DNA of 56,326 nucleotides. It comes from DASWIG01 sp965371445. Lineage in GTDB: Bacteria > Acidobacteriota > Thermoanaerobaculia > Multivoradales > J023. The translations under genes and the position numbers were made by a program. Positions 26,703-34,542 of this stretch are shown here, one piece after another; the stretch's first letter is position 1, and every line of letters starts with the position of its first letter. The stretch is from positions 1 through 56,326 of the forward strand of contig CBDUYN010000044.1 in assembly GCA_965371445.1 (NCBI GenBank). The letters are read 5' to 3'. The notes beneath the pieces were generated by a model. The model saw nothing but the letters and a program-made list of their open reading frames with translations. It ran no database searches and was not told where the DNA came from.

Positions 26703-28342
26703 CACGGCGTTTCCTCGGAGTCGGCCCGAGCGGCTTCCACCGCGAAGCGTTGGCGCAAGAAATCGGCGGGCGAGGTCTGGAGCCGGCGCAACCACATCTC
26801 CGCCAGCTGCTCGTCGGTCAGCTGAGACCTCTCGATCTCTCCACGCTGGCCCTTCTCCCCTTCCTCGTCGAAGACGATCTCGTCGGGATCGAACGAGGGA
26901 TCTCCCGGGGGCTCTTGCTCCTCCTCCGGTGGGTCTTCCGGCCGCTGAAGCAGCGCCAGCACAGCGTCGCGGTTAAGGGTCGCCTCGCCCCACGCCGGCC
27001 GGTCCACCAACGCGGCCTCGTAACCCGTGAGGGCCTCCTCGTAACGGCCGAGCATGACGTACGCATTGCCCAGGTTGAACGAGGCCTCCGCGGTGGCGAC
27101 GCGGGCAAACGAGTCCACCGCGAGCTCGAAGTCGCCGGCACGGTAGGCTGCAAGTCCCTTCCACATCGGATCGTCGAACCGTCCGGCGGCTTCGGCGTAG
27201 TCTCCGCGTTCGAAGTGACGGCGACCCTGCTGATCCGCCGTCCACCACAGATCGACGAAGCGGAGATCGCCGCCCGTGGGCGAAGCGCATCCGTGGAGCG
27301 ACAGGACCAGGAGGACCGAGGCCCCCCAACGGACGGTCCAGCCTTTTCGAAACCAGAGGAGGCACAGCAACGCGACGGGAACCGTCAAGTAGTAGCCCTG
27401 GTCCTTCCAGCGTGCCGTCTCGTCTTGCTGCCGGACCTCGCGGAGGTGGCTTTGAACCCTGCGCTGGATGCGGCCGACGTCGGCGTCGTCTACGGTCACG
27501 CCGGCCACGAACGCGCCGGCCTGAGACTCCAGGGCCTGGAACCCCTCGACGTCGAGGGTCGCCACGACGCGGCGTCCGCCGGCGTCGGTCAGAAAACCGC
27601 TCTCGCCCGCGCCGGCGTACCGCTTCCGGATCGGGCCGCCGTCGCGCGTGCCCACGGCCAGGACGAGGACCTCGTCGTCGCTGCGTTCGGCATGAAGGGC
27701 GAACGCGTCCACGTGCTCTTGCGCGATGCCGTCGGTGAGAAACAGGATCGAACCTGGTGTTGTCTCGTCCGCCAGCAGCTCTTCGGCCAGGGTCAGGGCG
27801 CGCGCCGGGTCCTTGCCGCCCACTGGCATGAGGTCACTGCCCAGCGCCGCGAGGAAGGTCTCGAACACGCTCGGGTCGTCGCACAGTGGCAGCACCGTAT
27901 GGGCGGAGCCGGCGTAGGCGACGAGCGCGCTGCGCGCGCCGCCGCGCAAGGCCAGCAGGTCGCGGACCTTCTGCTTGGCGCGCTCTAAACGCGTGGGCTG
28001 GACGTCGACGGCATTCATCGTCGACGAAACGTCGAGAGCGATGACGAGAGGCGCGGTGTCTTCGGCGAACGGCGAGATCTCGCGTTCCCAACTCGGCCCG
28101 GCCAGTCCGACCGCTCCCAGGACGAGCACCGAGACGACCAGGTGGAGCGGCCGGAAGCGCCAGCGCTCGGACGTCCCAACCTTGAGGTGCACCAACAGAT
28201 GAGGCGCGATGACCCGGCGCCACTGACGCTCGGCATCCTCACGGCGGCGGAGGACCAGCCACAACATCAGTGTCGCCGGCAGCACCAGCAGCCACCACGG
28301 CCGCAGGAAGTGGAATTCGGCGAAAGCGCCGGGATCAGGCAT
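26702..28342 (-). CDS. VWA domain protein fused to TPR region (BatB-BatC fusion)
   Basis: 546 residues. Two N-terminal membrane helices (PWWLLVLPATLMLWLVL, LHLVVSVLVLGAVGLAG) and a von Willebrand A domain with MIDAS DVSST (Asp104) and FLTDG. A second membrane segment (YYLTVPVALLCLLWF) leads to about 200 residues with TPR-like repeats (GRRHFERGDYAEAAGRF, ASFNLGNAYVMLGRYEEALT, GYEAALVDRPAWGEATLNRD) and a Pro/Glu-rich acidic tail. In Bacteroides-type operons BatB and BatC are separate; here they are one polypeptide. It overlaps the upstream VWA gene by 8 bp. Confidence 0.9.
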   Translation of the reverse strand: MPDPGAFAEFHFLRPWWLLVLPATLMLWLVLRRREDAERQWRRVIAPHLLVHLKVGTSERWRFRPLHLVVSVLVLGAVGLAGPSWEREISPFAEDTAPLVIALDVSSTMNAVDVQPTRLERAKQKVRDLLALRGGARSALVAYAGSAHTVLPLCDDPSVFETFLAALGSDLMPVGGKDPARALTLAEELLADETTPGSILFLTDGIAQEHVDAFALHAERSDDEVLVLAVGTRDGGPIRKRYAGAGESGFLTDAGGRRVVATLDVEGFQALESQAGAFVAGVTVDDADVGRIQRRVQSHLREVRQQDETARWKDQGYYLTVPVALLCLLWFRKGWTVRWGASVLLVLSLHGCASPTGGDLRFVDLWWTADQQGRRHFERGDYAEAAGRFDDPMWKGLAAYRAGDFELAVDSFARVATAEASFNLGNAYVMLGRYEEALTGYEAALVDRPAWGEATLNRDAVLALLQRPEDPPEEEQEPPGDPSFDPDEIVFDEEGEKGQRGEIERSQLTDEQLAEMWLRRLQTSPADFLRQRFAVEAARADSEETP

Positions 28343-29330
28343 GCCGCGCTCCGATCGAACGAAGGGCCTGGAGCGTCCCCATGAGCAGGTGGTAGAGCAG
28401 GGTCAGGACGACGGCGGCGCCGAGCGGCCAGTGGTAGAGCGGCCGGGTCGGCCGGTAGGAGAAGGTCTCGACGTCGACCGGGGTCAGGGCGTCGATGCGG
28501 CGGTAGATGTCCTCGAGCTGCTCGCGGTCGTCGGCCCGGAAGGCCTGGCCACCGGTAGCGTCGGCGACGGCCTGGAGGGTCTCTAAATCCATTTCGCCCT
28601 CGCCTGTGCTCGACGGATCGCCCACCGCTACCGTGTGGATCGTGATGTCGTTCTGGGCGGCGATCTCCGCGGCCTTCTTGGGAGGGACCTTGCTACCGCT
28701 GTCGTGGCCGTCGGTCAGGAGCACCAGCACACGGTCCTTGGCCTCGCTTTTCTCGAAGGTCTTGATCGTCATCCCGATGGCGTCGCCGATCATGGTCTGG
28801 GGACCGGCCAGGCGAGGTTGCGTCTCCTCCAGGAGAGCGCGCACGAGGTCATGATCCAGAGTGAAGGGCGCCTGTAAGAAGGCCTGGTTGCCGAACACCA
28901 CGAGACCTATCCGATCGCCCTCGCGGCGGGAGATGAAGTCGTCGAGCACTCGCTTGACGGCGTCGAGTCGCTGGATGCGATGGCCCTCGTCGTCGAGCAT
29001 GTCGGGGGTGTCCATCGAACCCGAAAGGTCGACGGCGAGCATCAGGTCGCGGGCCGGCTCGATTTTCTCGATCGGCGGCTCGACGTATTGTGGCCGTGCC
29101 AGGGCCGTGACGATCAACGTCCAGGCCAGCACGGCGACCACGCCCTGGAGGACGTTGCGGCGCATCTCGACGCCGCCTCGGGCCGGCTCGACTCCCGCGG
29201 CGGCGGCGATCTTCTCGAAGAAGGGAAGGCGCAGCGATTCGCGCTGCTCGCGATAGGCGGGAAGCCGCCACCCCACCAGGAGCGGCGCCGGCAGCAGCGC
29301 GAAGAGCCAGGGAAAGTCAAACTCGAACAC
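28335..29330 (-). CDS. VWA domain membrane protein (BatA-like)
   Basis: 331 residues. Layout: an N-terminal BatA-type helix (PWLFALLPAPLLVGWRLP), a second helix (VLQGVVAVLAWTLIVTALAR), VWA domain with perfect MIDAS DLSGS (101-105), VLVLLTDG, and a C-terminal helix (WPLGAAVVLTLLYHLLMG). The VWA domain faces the periplasm and binds partners through a divalent metal. GTG start, overlapping the DUF4381 gene by 14 bp. Confidence 0.92.
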   Translation of the reverse strand: MFEFDFPWLFALLPAPLLVGWRLPAYREQRESLRLPFFEKIAAAAGVEPARGGVEMRRNVLQGVVAVLAWTLIVTALARPQYVEPPIEKIEPARDLMLAVDLSGSMDTPDMLDDEGHRIQRLDAVKRVLDDFISRREGDRIGLVVFGNQAFLQAPFTLDHDLVRALLEETQPRLAGPQTMIGDAIGMTIKTFEKSEAKDRVLVLLTDGHDSGSKVPPKKAAEIAAQNDITIHTVAVGDPSSTGEGEMDLETLQAVADATGGQAFRADDREQLEDIYRRIDALTPVDVETFSYRPTRPLYHWPLGAAVVLTLLYHLLMGTLQALRSIGARHA

Positions 29331-29841
29331 GGTGATCTCCCCCCTCGGTCCGGTGTCTCCGGATCCAAAGCCGGACGAGGCCGATCAGCGCGTCGAGCTC
29401 TTGGGTGCCCAGGGCGCGGGTTGCCCATGGCGTCGCGTAGGCCAGCGTCGGGAGTAGTCGTCCTGGGCCTTCGGTGAAACCGTCGCCGCCGTAGCTCGCG
29501 TTGAGGAAGCGCAGCCAAGGCTGTCCGCTCAAGGACGCGACCTCGGACCTCGGACGACAGGCCAGGGCGGTCTGTTTCACCAGCTCAGGGAGGGCGGTCA
29601 AGGCTCCTGGACGGGAGGCGGCGTCGATGAGCGCCTGCTCGATCTCGTCCAGCCGCGCGAAGGCCAGCCTGCGGTAGCGATTGGCGCGCCGCCTGCGCAA
29701 AGCCACGAAGGTTGCCCAACCCAGCGCCAACAGGACGAGCCCCAGAAGGACCCACCATCCCACCGTCTGCGGCATCCAGCTTACCGGCTCGCCGAGCACG
29801 ACGTCGTGGAGGTTGGGCGGGGCTGCGGACGGAGGGTTCAT
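29317..29841 (-). CDS. DUF4381 membrane protein
   Basis: 174 residues. One transmembrane helix (VGWWVLLGLVLLALGWATFV) followed by a cytosolic basic/helical domain (RRRRANRYRRLAFARLDEIE, LPELVKQTALACR, LSGQPWLRFLNASYGG). The size, helix position and place between DUF58 and VWA genes match DUF4381, a standard member of MoxR-DUF58-VWA operons. ATG overlaps the DUF58 stop (ATGA). Confidence 0.88.
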   Translation of the reverse strand: MNPPSAAPPNLHDVVLGEPVSWMPQTVGWWVLLGLVLLALGWATFVALRRRRANRYRRLAFARLDEIEQALIDAASRPGALTALPELVKQTALACRPRSEVASLSGQPWLRFLNASYGGDGFTEGPGRLLPTLAYATPWATRALGTQELDALIGLVRLWIRRHRTEGGDHRVRV

Positions 29842-30809
29842 CGTCTCCTCTTCTGTGCCGCACGGCCTGACGCGGCCCGGCCGAGTAGTGTGCGCACCTG
29901 GTCCAGGCTGTCCTCGCCCGTCGACACCGGCATCACCGGGACGCCCAGGTCGTCTTGCCAGGCCATGACGGACGACAACCGCTGGTCCGCCATCTCGATC
30001 AGGCGCCGGCGGGTCGAGGCCTTGCCGACGTCGAGCTCGAACTGGAGCTCTCCGTCGCTCACCACGAGCCGTCCGCCGGTGGGGAGCTCGGTCGACGACG
30101 GATCGTAGACCGGGATCGCTAGCACGTCGTTGTGTCGCGCGATGCCCGTGACGATGCGGGTGGTTTCGTCGTCGACGCCGTCGAAGTCGCTCAAAATCGC
30201 GACCAGGTAGTCGTGCTGGACGACCCGCGCCACGCCTTCCAGCGCGCGATTGAGCATCGCCGCGTCGCCCCGCGTCTCAGTGCTTGCACGGAGCGCTCCG
30301 TTCTTTTCTGCCAGGAGATGCAAAATCTCCAGCACGGTGCGCTGACTGCGATGCGGCCGGACGTCGCGGACTTCTTCGTCGTCGAACACCACCGCACCGA
30401 TCCGATCGCCGGCGTCGAACACGCGCCAGGCTCCTGCCGCCGCGAGCTCCGCCGCGGTCACTGACTTCATGTTCTTCCGGGTGCCGAAAAACATTGCCAG
30501 ACGCTGGTCGACGACGAGGATCGCGGGACGGTCGCGCTCCTCGGTGAAGACGCGGACGTGGGGCTTCCCGGTGCGCGCCGTGACCTTCCAGTCGATGGAG
30601 CGCACGTCGTCGCCGGGCAGGTAGCCGCGTAGCTCCTCGAAGCTCAGGCCGCGACCGCGCAGACGCGACGCGTGGCGGCCGGACAGCAGGCTGGTGACCG
30701 GCTGGCGCGGCAGGAAGCTGAAGGCGCCACGCGTCCGGTGCCGGAGGACGATCAAGTCCTCGAGCGAGACGTAGACACCGGCGACGGACTGGGTGGTCAT
30801 TGGGGTCAC
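29838..30809 (-). CDS. DUF58 (VWA-like) protein
   Basis: 323 residues. The DUF58 signature RGRGLSFEELRGYLPGDDVR followed by SIDWKVTARTGKPHVRVFTE is intact; downstream is a VWA-like fold (ILVVDQRLAMFFGT, LVAILSDFDGVDDE). DUF58 proteins are adaptor/substrate proteins of MoxR ATPases. The GTG start overlaps the moxR stop (GTGA). An internal ATG nine bases later is an alternative. Confidence 0.94.
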   Translation of the reverse strand: MTPMTTQSVAGVYVSLEDLIVLRHRTRGAFSFLPRQPVTSLLSGRHASRLRGRGLSFEELRGYLPGDDVRSIDWKVTARTGKPHVRVFTEERDRPAILVVDQRLAMFFGTRKNMKSVTAAELAAAGAWRVFDAGDRIGAVVFDDEEVRDVRPHRSQRTVLEILHLLAEKNGALRASTETRGDAAMLNRALEGVARVVQHDYLVAILSDFDGVDDETTRIVTGIARHNDVLAIPVYDPSSTELPTGGRLVVSDGELQFELDVGKASTRRRLIEMADQRLSSVMAWQDDLGVPVMPVSTGEDSLDQVRTLLGRAASGRAAQKRRR

Positions 30810-31783
30810 GCGACGGCCACCGTCTTGACAAGCTCGTCGAGAACCCGATCGGCAGAAACGCCCGCCGCATTGGCTTCGTAGCTCAGGATCATCCGATGCC
30901 GCAAACAGTCATGCACGACCGAACGCACGTCGTCGGGTGTCGTGTGGTCGCGACCGTCGAGCCAGGCATGAGCCCGCGCGCAGCGGTCGAGGGCGAGCGA
31001 GCCGCGCGGGCTCGCGCCGACCTCGATCCACTTCGACAGCGGCTCGCCGTAGCGCTCGGGATACCGGGTCGCGAAAACGAGGTCGACGATGTACTTCTCG
31101 ACCGCCTCGGCGACGTGGATCGCGTAAATCTCATCGCGGGCCGCGAAGACCGCGGCCTGGGCAATCGGCGCTTCGCCGTCTTGGCTGTCGGACTTCTTGC
31201 CCGCCTCTTGCTCGCCGCGCACCAGGCGGACGATCTCCGTCTCCGCTGCCTCGTCGGGATAGCCGATTTGAACGTGCATCAGGAAACGGTCCATCTGCGC
31301 TTCAGGCAGCGGGTAGGTTCCTTCTTGCTCGATCGGGTTCTGGGTCGCCATGACGAGGAAGAGGGGCGGCAACTTGTGGGTGGTCCCGGCGACCGTCACC
31401 TGGCGCTCTTCCATCGCTTCGAGCAGCGCCGCCTGGACCTTGGCCGGCGCGCGGTTGATCTCGTCGGCCAGGATGATGTTGCCGAAGATGGGTCCACGCT
31501 CGAAGCGAAACTCCCCTTTACCGTCCACCTGGTGATAGACCTCGGTACCGGTGACGTCGGACGGCAGCAGATCGGGCGTGAACTGGATGCGCGAGAATTC
31601 CGCCTCCATGTTGGTGGCCAGGCTTCGGACGGCCCGGGTCTTGGCCAGACCCGGCAGGCCTTCGACCAGCAGGTTGCCGTTGGCCAAGAGGCCGATCAGC
31701 AGTCGCTCGACGACGTGCTCCTGGCCGATGATGTCACCGGCGATGCGAGTCTTCAGTTGCAAAACGGCTTCGTATGCATCCAT
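30806..31783 (-). CDS. MoxR-family AAA+ ATPase
   Basis: 325 residues. Walker A in EGLPGLAKT (41-49), Walker B IILADEINRAPAKVQAALLE, sensor ATQNPIEQEGTYPLPEAQMD RF region, all typical of MoxR. A chaperone-like ATPase thought to help VWA proteins bind metals or assemble. It is the first gene of a seven-gene minus-strand operon. ATG 31783 is the natural start (MDAYEAVLQLKTRIAGDIIG); an upstream GTG at 31840 would add a non-conserved leader. No strong ribosome-binding site is visible. The linker QEAGKKSDSQDGEAPIAQ after the AAA core is an unusual hydrophilic insertion. Confidence 0.95.
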   Translation of the reverse strand: MDAYEAVLQLKTRIAGDIIGQEHVVERLLIGLLANGNLLVEGLPGLAKTRAVRSLATNMEAEFSRIQFTPDLLPSDVTGTEVYHQVDGKGEFRFERGPIFGNIILADEINRAPAKVQAALLEAMEERQVTVAGTTHKLPPLFLVMATQNPIEQEGTYPLPEAQMDRFLMHVQIGYPDEAAETEIVRLVRGEQEAGKKSDSQDGEAPIAQAAVFAARDEIYAIHVAEAVEKYIVDLVFATRYPERYGEPLSKWIEVGASPRGSLALDRCARAHAWLDGRDHTTPDDVRSVVHDCLRHRMILSYEANAAGVSADRVLDELVKTVAVA

Positions 31784-31886
31784 ATCAGGTACCCCGGTCT
31801 TTGACTCTCTAGATCCACCCGTAGAACGAACCCCGCCCACCGGTAAGGTGAGCGGGGATTCATGAGGTCATCCGGAAGCGAGACGC

Positions 31887-33425
31887 CTACCTCGTGCTGC
31901 CGGAGCCCTCCTGCAGCGACTCGAGCACGCGGTCCAGGCTGAAGCTGCCCGGCTTCTGTCGAGGAGCAAACTCCGCGAAAGTTCCGAGAAACTTGGCGAC
32001 ATAGGCTTGGGCGGGAACAAGCAGGAATAGCCGATCCATACGCCACTGAGCATAGCCAATGGCCTCGTGATCAGCCCGTTCGAACGGGTCGCGACGAAGA
32101 TTGAATAACTTGGGAAGACGGAGGGTGACTAAAGGATCTTGCCACACATCCAAACTGTGCGCTCGCTGCTCTGAAAACACGAGTTTCCATTGGCCATAGC
32201 GTAGCGCCGAGAGTGAGCCGTCATCGGTGAAGTAGAACATCTCCTTTCGCGGGCTTTCGGCCTCTTGCCCGGTGAAGTAAGGCAACAAGTTGTAGCCATC
32301 AAGATGCACCTTGTAGGTCATCTCTCCGGCAACGTGCCCTGTCAGGAGCTTCTCTTTGATGTCGGGATCGCCGGCCGCCGCAACGAGTGTCGGTAGCCAG
32401 TCCTCCATCGAGATGATTTCATTGGATACTTGGCCCGCTTCGATCTTCCCGGGCCACCTGACCATCATCGGCACGCGGAAGCCACCTTCCCAAGTCGTGT
32501 TCTTCTCGCCGCGGAAAGGAATCATGCCGCCATCCGGCCAGCTCAGCACCTCGGCGCCGTTGTCGGTGGAGTACATCACGATGGTGTTGTCGGTGATGCC
32601 GAGCTCGTCGAGCTTGTCGAGCAGCTGGCCGACATGCCCGTCATGCTCCGCCATGCCGTCGGCATAGATTCCCTGGCCGGTGACGCCCTCGGACTCCGGC
32701 TTGAGGTGCGTCCAGACGTGCATGCGGGTGGTGTTGAACCAGAGGAAGAACGGCTTGTCCTGCGCGTTCGTCCGATCCATGAAGTCCAGCGCCGCCGCCA
32801 GAAACTCCCCGTCGACGGTCTCCATCCGCTTCTTGGTCAGCGGACCGGTATCTTCGACTCTTCCGTCCGCATAGCTGTGGATCACGCCTCGCGGACCGAA
32901 CCTCTCCTTGAGCTCGGGATCCTTGAAATAGTCAGGATTCTCAGGCTCCTCCTCGGCGTTCAGGTGATAGAGATTCCCAAAGAACTCGTCGAAGCCGTGG
33001 TTGGAGGGCAAGTGCTCATCCAGGTCGCCCAGGTGATTCTTGCCAAACTGGCCGGTCATGTAACCCATCGGTTTCAGCAGTTCTGCAATGGTTGGGTCTT
33101 CCTTGAACAGTCCTTCCTTGGCGCCCGGCAAGCCAACCTTGAGCAATCCGGTACGAAACGGGCTCTGGCCCGTAAGGAACGCCGCACGTCCCGCCGTGCA
33201 GCTGTTTTGGCCGTAGGCGTCAGTGAACAGAATGCCGTCATTGGCGATGCGATCGATGTTGGGCGTCTCGTATCCCATCATGCCGCGGTTGTACGCGCTG
33301 ATGTTGAACCAGCCGATGTCGTCGCCCCAGATGATGAGGATGTTAGGCTTGTCCTGGGCCAGGGCCGTCGTGGCCAGTAACGTCAGCAAGATCGCGATCA
33401 CAAGGCCTGTTCTCAGTCGTCTCAT
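31887..33425 (-). CDS. Exported arylsulfatase-type sulfatase (CxAxR variant)
   Basis: 512 residues. Signal peptide (RTGLVIAILLTLLATTALAQ), metal-binding Asp35-Asp36 (WGDDIGWFN), formylglycine motif SCTAGRAAFLTGQ (Cys76; CTAGR, so Ala instead of Pro), later GQFGKNHLGD, MYSTDNGAE and FRGEKNTTWEGGFRVPM with the Lys/His and Asp/Asn metal ligands. It hydrolyses sulfate esters; substrate unknown. AGGAGAG precedes ATG 33425. Ends about 100 bp before moxR. A decayed relative lies directly upstream. Confidence 0.92.
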   Translation of the reverse strand: MRRLRTGLVIAILLTLLATTALAQDKPNILIIWGDDIGWFNISAYNRGMMGYETPNIDRIANDGILFTDAYGQNSCTAGRAAFLTGQSPFRTGLLKVGLPGAKEGLFKEDPTIAELLKPMGYMTGQFGKNHLGDLDEHLPSNHGFDEFFGNLYHLNAEEEPENPDYFKDPELKERFGPRGVIHSYADGRVEDTGPLTKKRMETVDGEFLAAALDFMDRTNAQDKPFFLWFNTTRMHVWTHLKPESEGVTGQGIYADGMAEHDGHVGQLLDKLDELGITDNTIVMYSTDNGAEVLSWPDGGMIPFRGEKNTTWEGGFRVPMMVRWPGKIEAGQVSNEIISMEDWLPTLVAAAGDPDIKEKLLTGHVAGEMTYKVHLDGYNLLPYFTGQEAESPRKEMFYFTDDGSLSALRYGQWKLVFSEQRAHSLDVWQDPLVTLRLPKLFNLRRDPFERADHEAIGYAQWRMDRLFLLVPAQAYVAKFLGTFAEFAPRQKPGSFSLDRVLESLQEGSGSTR

Positions 33426-33460
33426 TCGAGTCTCTCCTAAGTGGTTCAGTGTGGACGGTA

Positions 33461-34153
33461 TCAACGGTTCAAGACCTCCGCAAGGGGGGTCCCGACGGAG
33501 CCCGAGGGTGGCTTGATGCCGAGATAGGCGGCGAGCGTCGCCGCGATGTCGTGCGGGCCGACCCGCCGGCTGACAGCGTCCCACCTCCGCCAGATCGAGC
33601 CCGGCTTGGCGAATCGCTTCGAGGTTCAAGTAGAGGTAGGGGTGGCTGTGGGCGGTGATCAGGTCGCCGCGCCCGAAGCGTTTCTCGAACGCCCGGGTCA
33701 GGGGTTCGGCCCGGAACCCGTCGACGGCGCGCTCCATGAAATCGAGGGAAGCTTCGAGGAATTCCTCGTCGGCGGTCTCCATACGCTTGCGCGTCAGCGG
33801 GCCGGTGTCTTGGTCCTCTTGGTCCTGGAACCCCTGGTCGGCCCCCGGCATGCCGATGGTCAGGAGACCGGCGCGGAACGGATGCTGTCCGGTGATGAAC
33901 GCCGCCCGGCCGGCGGTGCAGCTCTGCTGGGCGTAGTAGTCGGTAAAGAGAGCGCCCTCGTTGGCGATGCGGTCGATGTTGGGCGTCGATCCCCCCATCA
34001 TGCCGCGGTGGTAGGCGCTGATGATGTTGTACATGCCGATGTCGTCGCTGAAGATGACCAGGATGATCGCGCGGTCTCCGCCGTCCTGCGCTGCCGCGCT
34101 GCCGGCGAAGGCGAGCACCGACGTCAGGCGAGGAGGATGATTCTGCGGTCCAT
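33461..34153 (-). pseudogene. Chimeric pseudogene: sulfatase N-part joined to phosphatase C-part
   Basis: From ATG 34153 (AGGAAAG upstream) the signal peptide begins MDRRIILLA and then needs a restored base (near 34127) to continue as a clean TSVLAFAGSAAA signal. A sulfatase N-half follows (FSDDIGMYNI, SCTAGRAAFITGQHPFRAGL). About 150 residues are then missing before DTGPLTRKRMETADEEFLEA. The frame next runs into alkaline-phosphatase-like sequence (LTRAFEKRFGRGDLITAHSH, YLYLNLEAIRQAGLDLAEV) and, after another shift, HDIAATLAAYLGIKPPSGSV followed by GTPLAEVLNR and stop. Several deletions and two or more frameshifts make it non-functional. Confidence 0.8.
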
Positions 34154-34218
34154 AGGAGCTTTCCTGTGTGTTGGTTAAGCACGGCAGTCTATCAGAGTTC
34201 TCCCGTCGGGCATGAAAG

Positions 34219-34228
34219 TTGGTCCTAC
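34219..34228. promoter_or_regulatory. Half copy of the GGACC-TT-GGTCC element
   Basis: TTGGTCCTAC matches the right half of the inverted-repeat element found intact at 44256, 44983 and 53818. It lies 66 bp upstream of the chimeric sulfatase pseudogene start (minus strand), and the flanking GGCAGTCTATCAGA resembles GGCAGGCTATCAGA near the 53.8-kb copy. Confidence 0.4.
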
Positions 34229-34312
34229 TAGCCCGCTGGAAGCCAGAAGTGTGCGGTCCCCCCGGCCAGGATGGCGCCAGGCCCTGTCCTCTGTGGTAGA
34301 CAAGAAGAGGTC

Positions 34313-34450
34313 ATGAAGATCCCCTACGGCGTCGCCGACTTCTACAGCCTCCGCACCGAGGGCCAGATCTACGTCGACCGCACCGACGGCATCCGGACCT
34401 TCGAAGAGCTGTGGCGCGGGAAGCGTCCTCTGGAGAGGACGCTTTTCGGA
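34313..34450 (+). pseudogene. 5' fragment of an AAA-ATPase-like/PD-(D/E)XK gene
   Basis: MKIPYGVADFYSLRTEGQIY and VDRTDGIRTFEELW match the first ~35 residues of the gene at 53903; the frame then leaves the homology and stops at 34513. The ~100 bp upstream is also similar (shared GGCGCC..., CTGTGGTAGACAAGAAGAGG leader), so gene and leader were duplicated together before truncation. Confidence 0.85.
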
Positions 34451-34542
34451 CCTTGGTGTCGGGTCTCCCGGCCTGTAGACTCCGGCCGTCCCGGAGCTTC
34501 GCAAGAGCTATGAGACCGTCACTTTGAAGCCAGAGAAGATCG

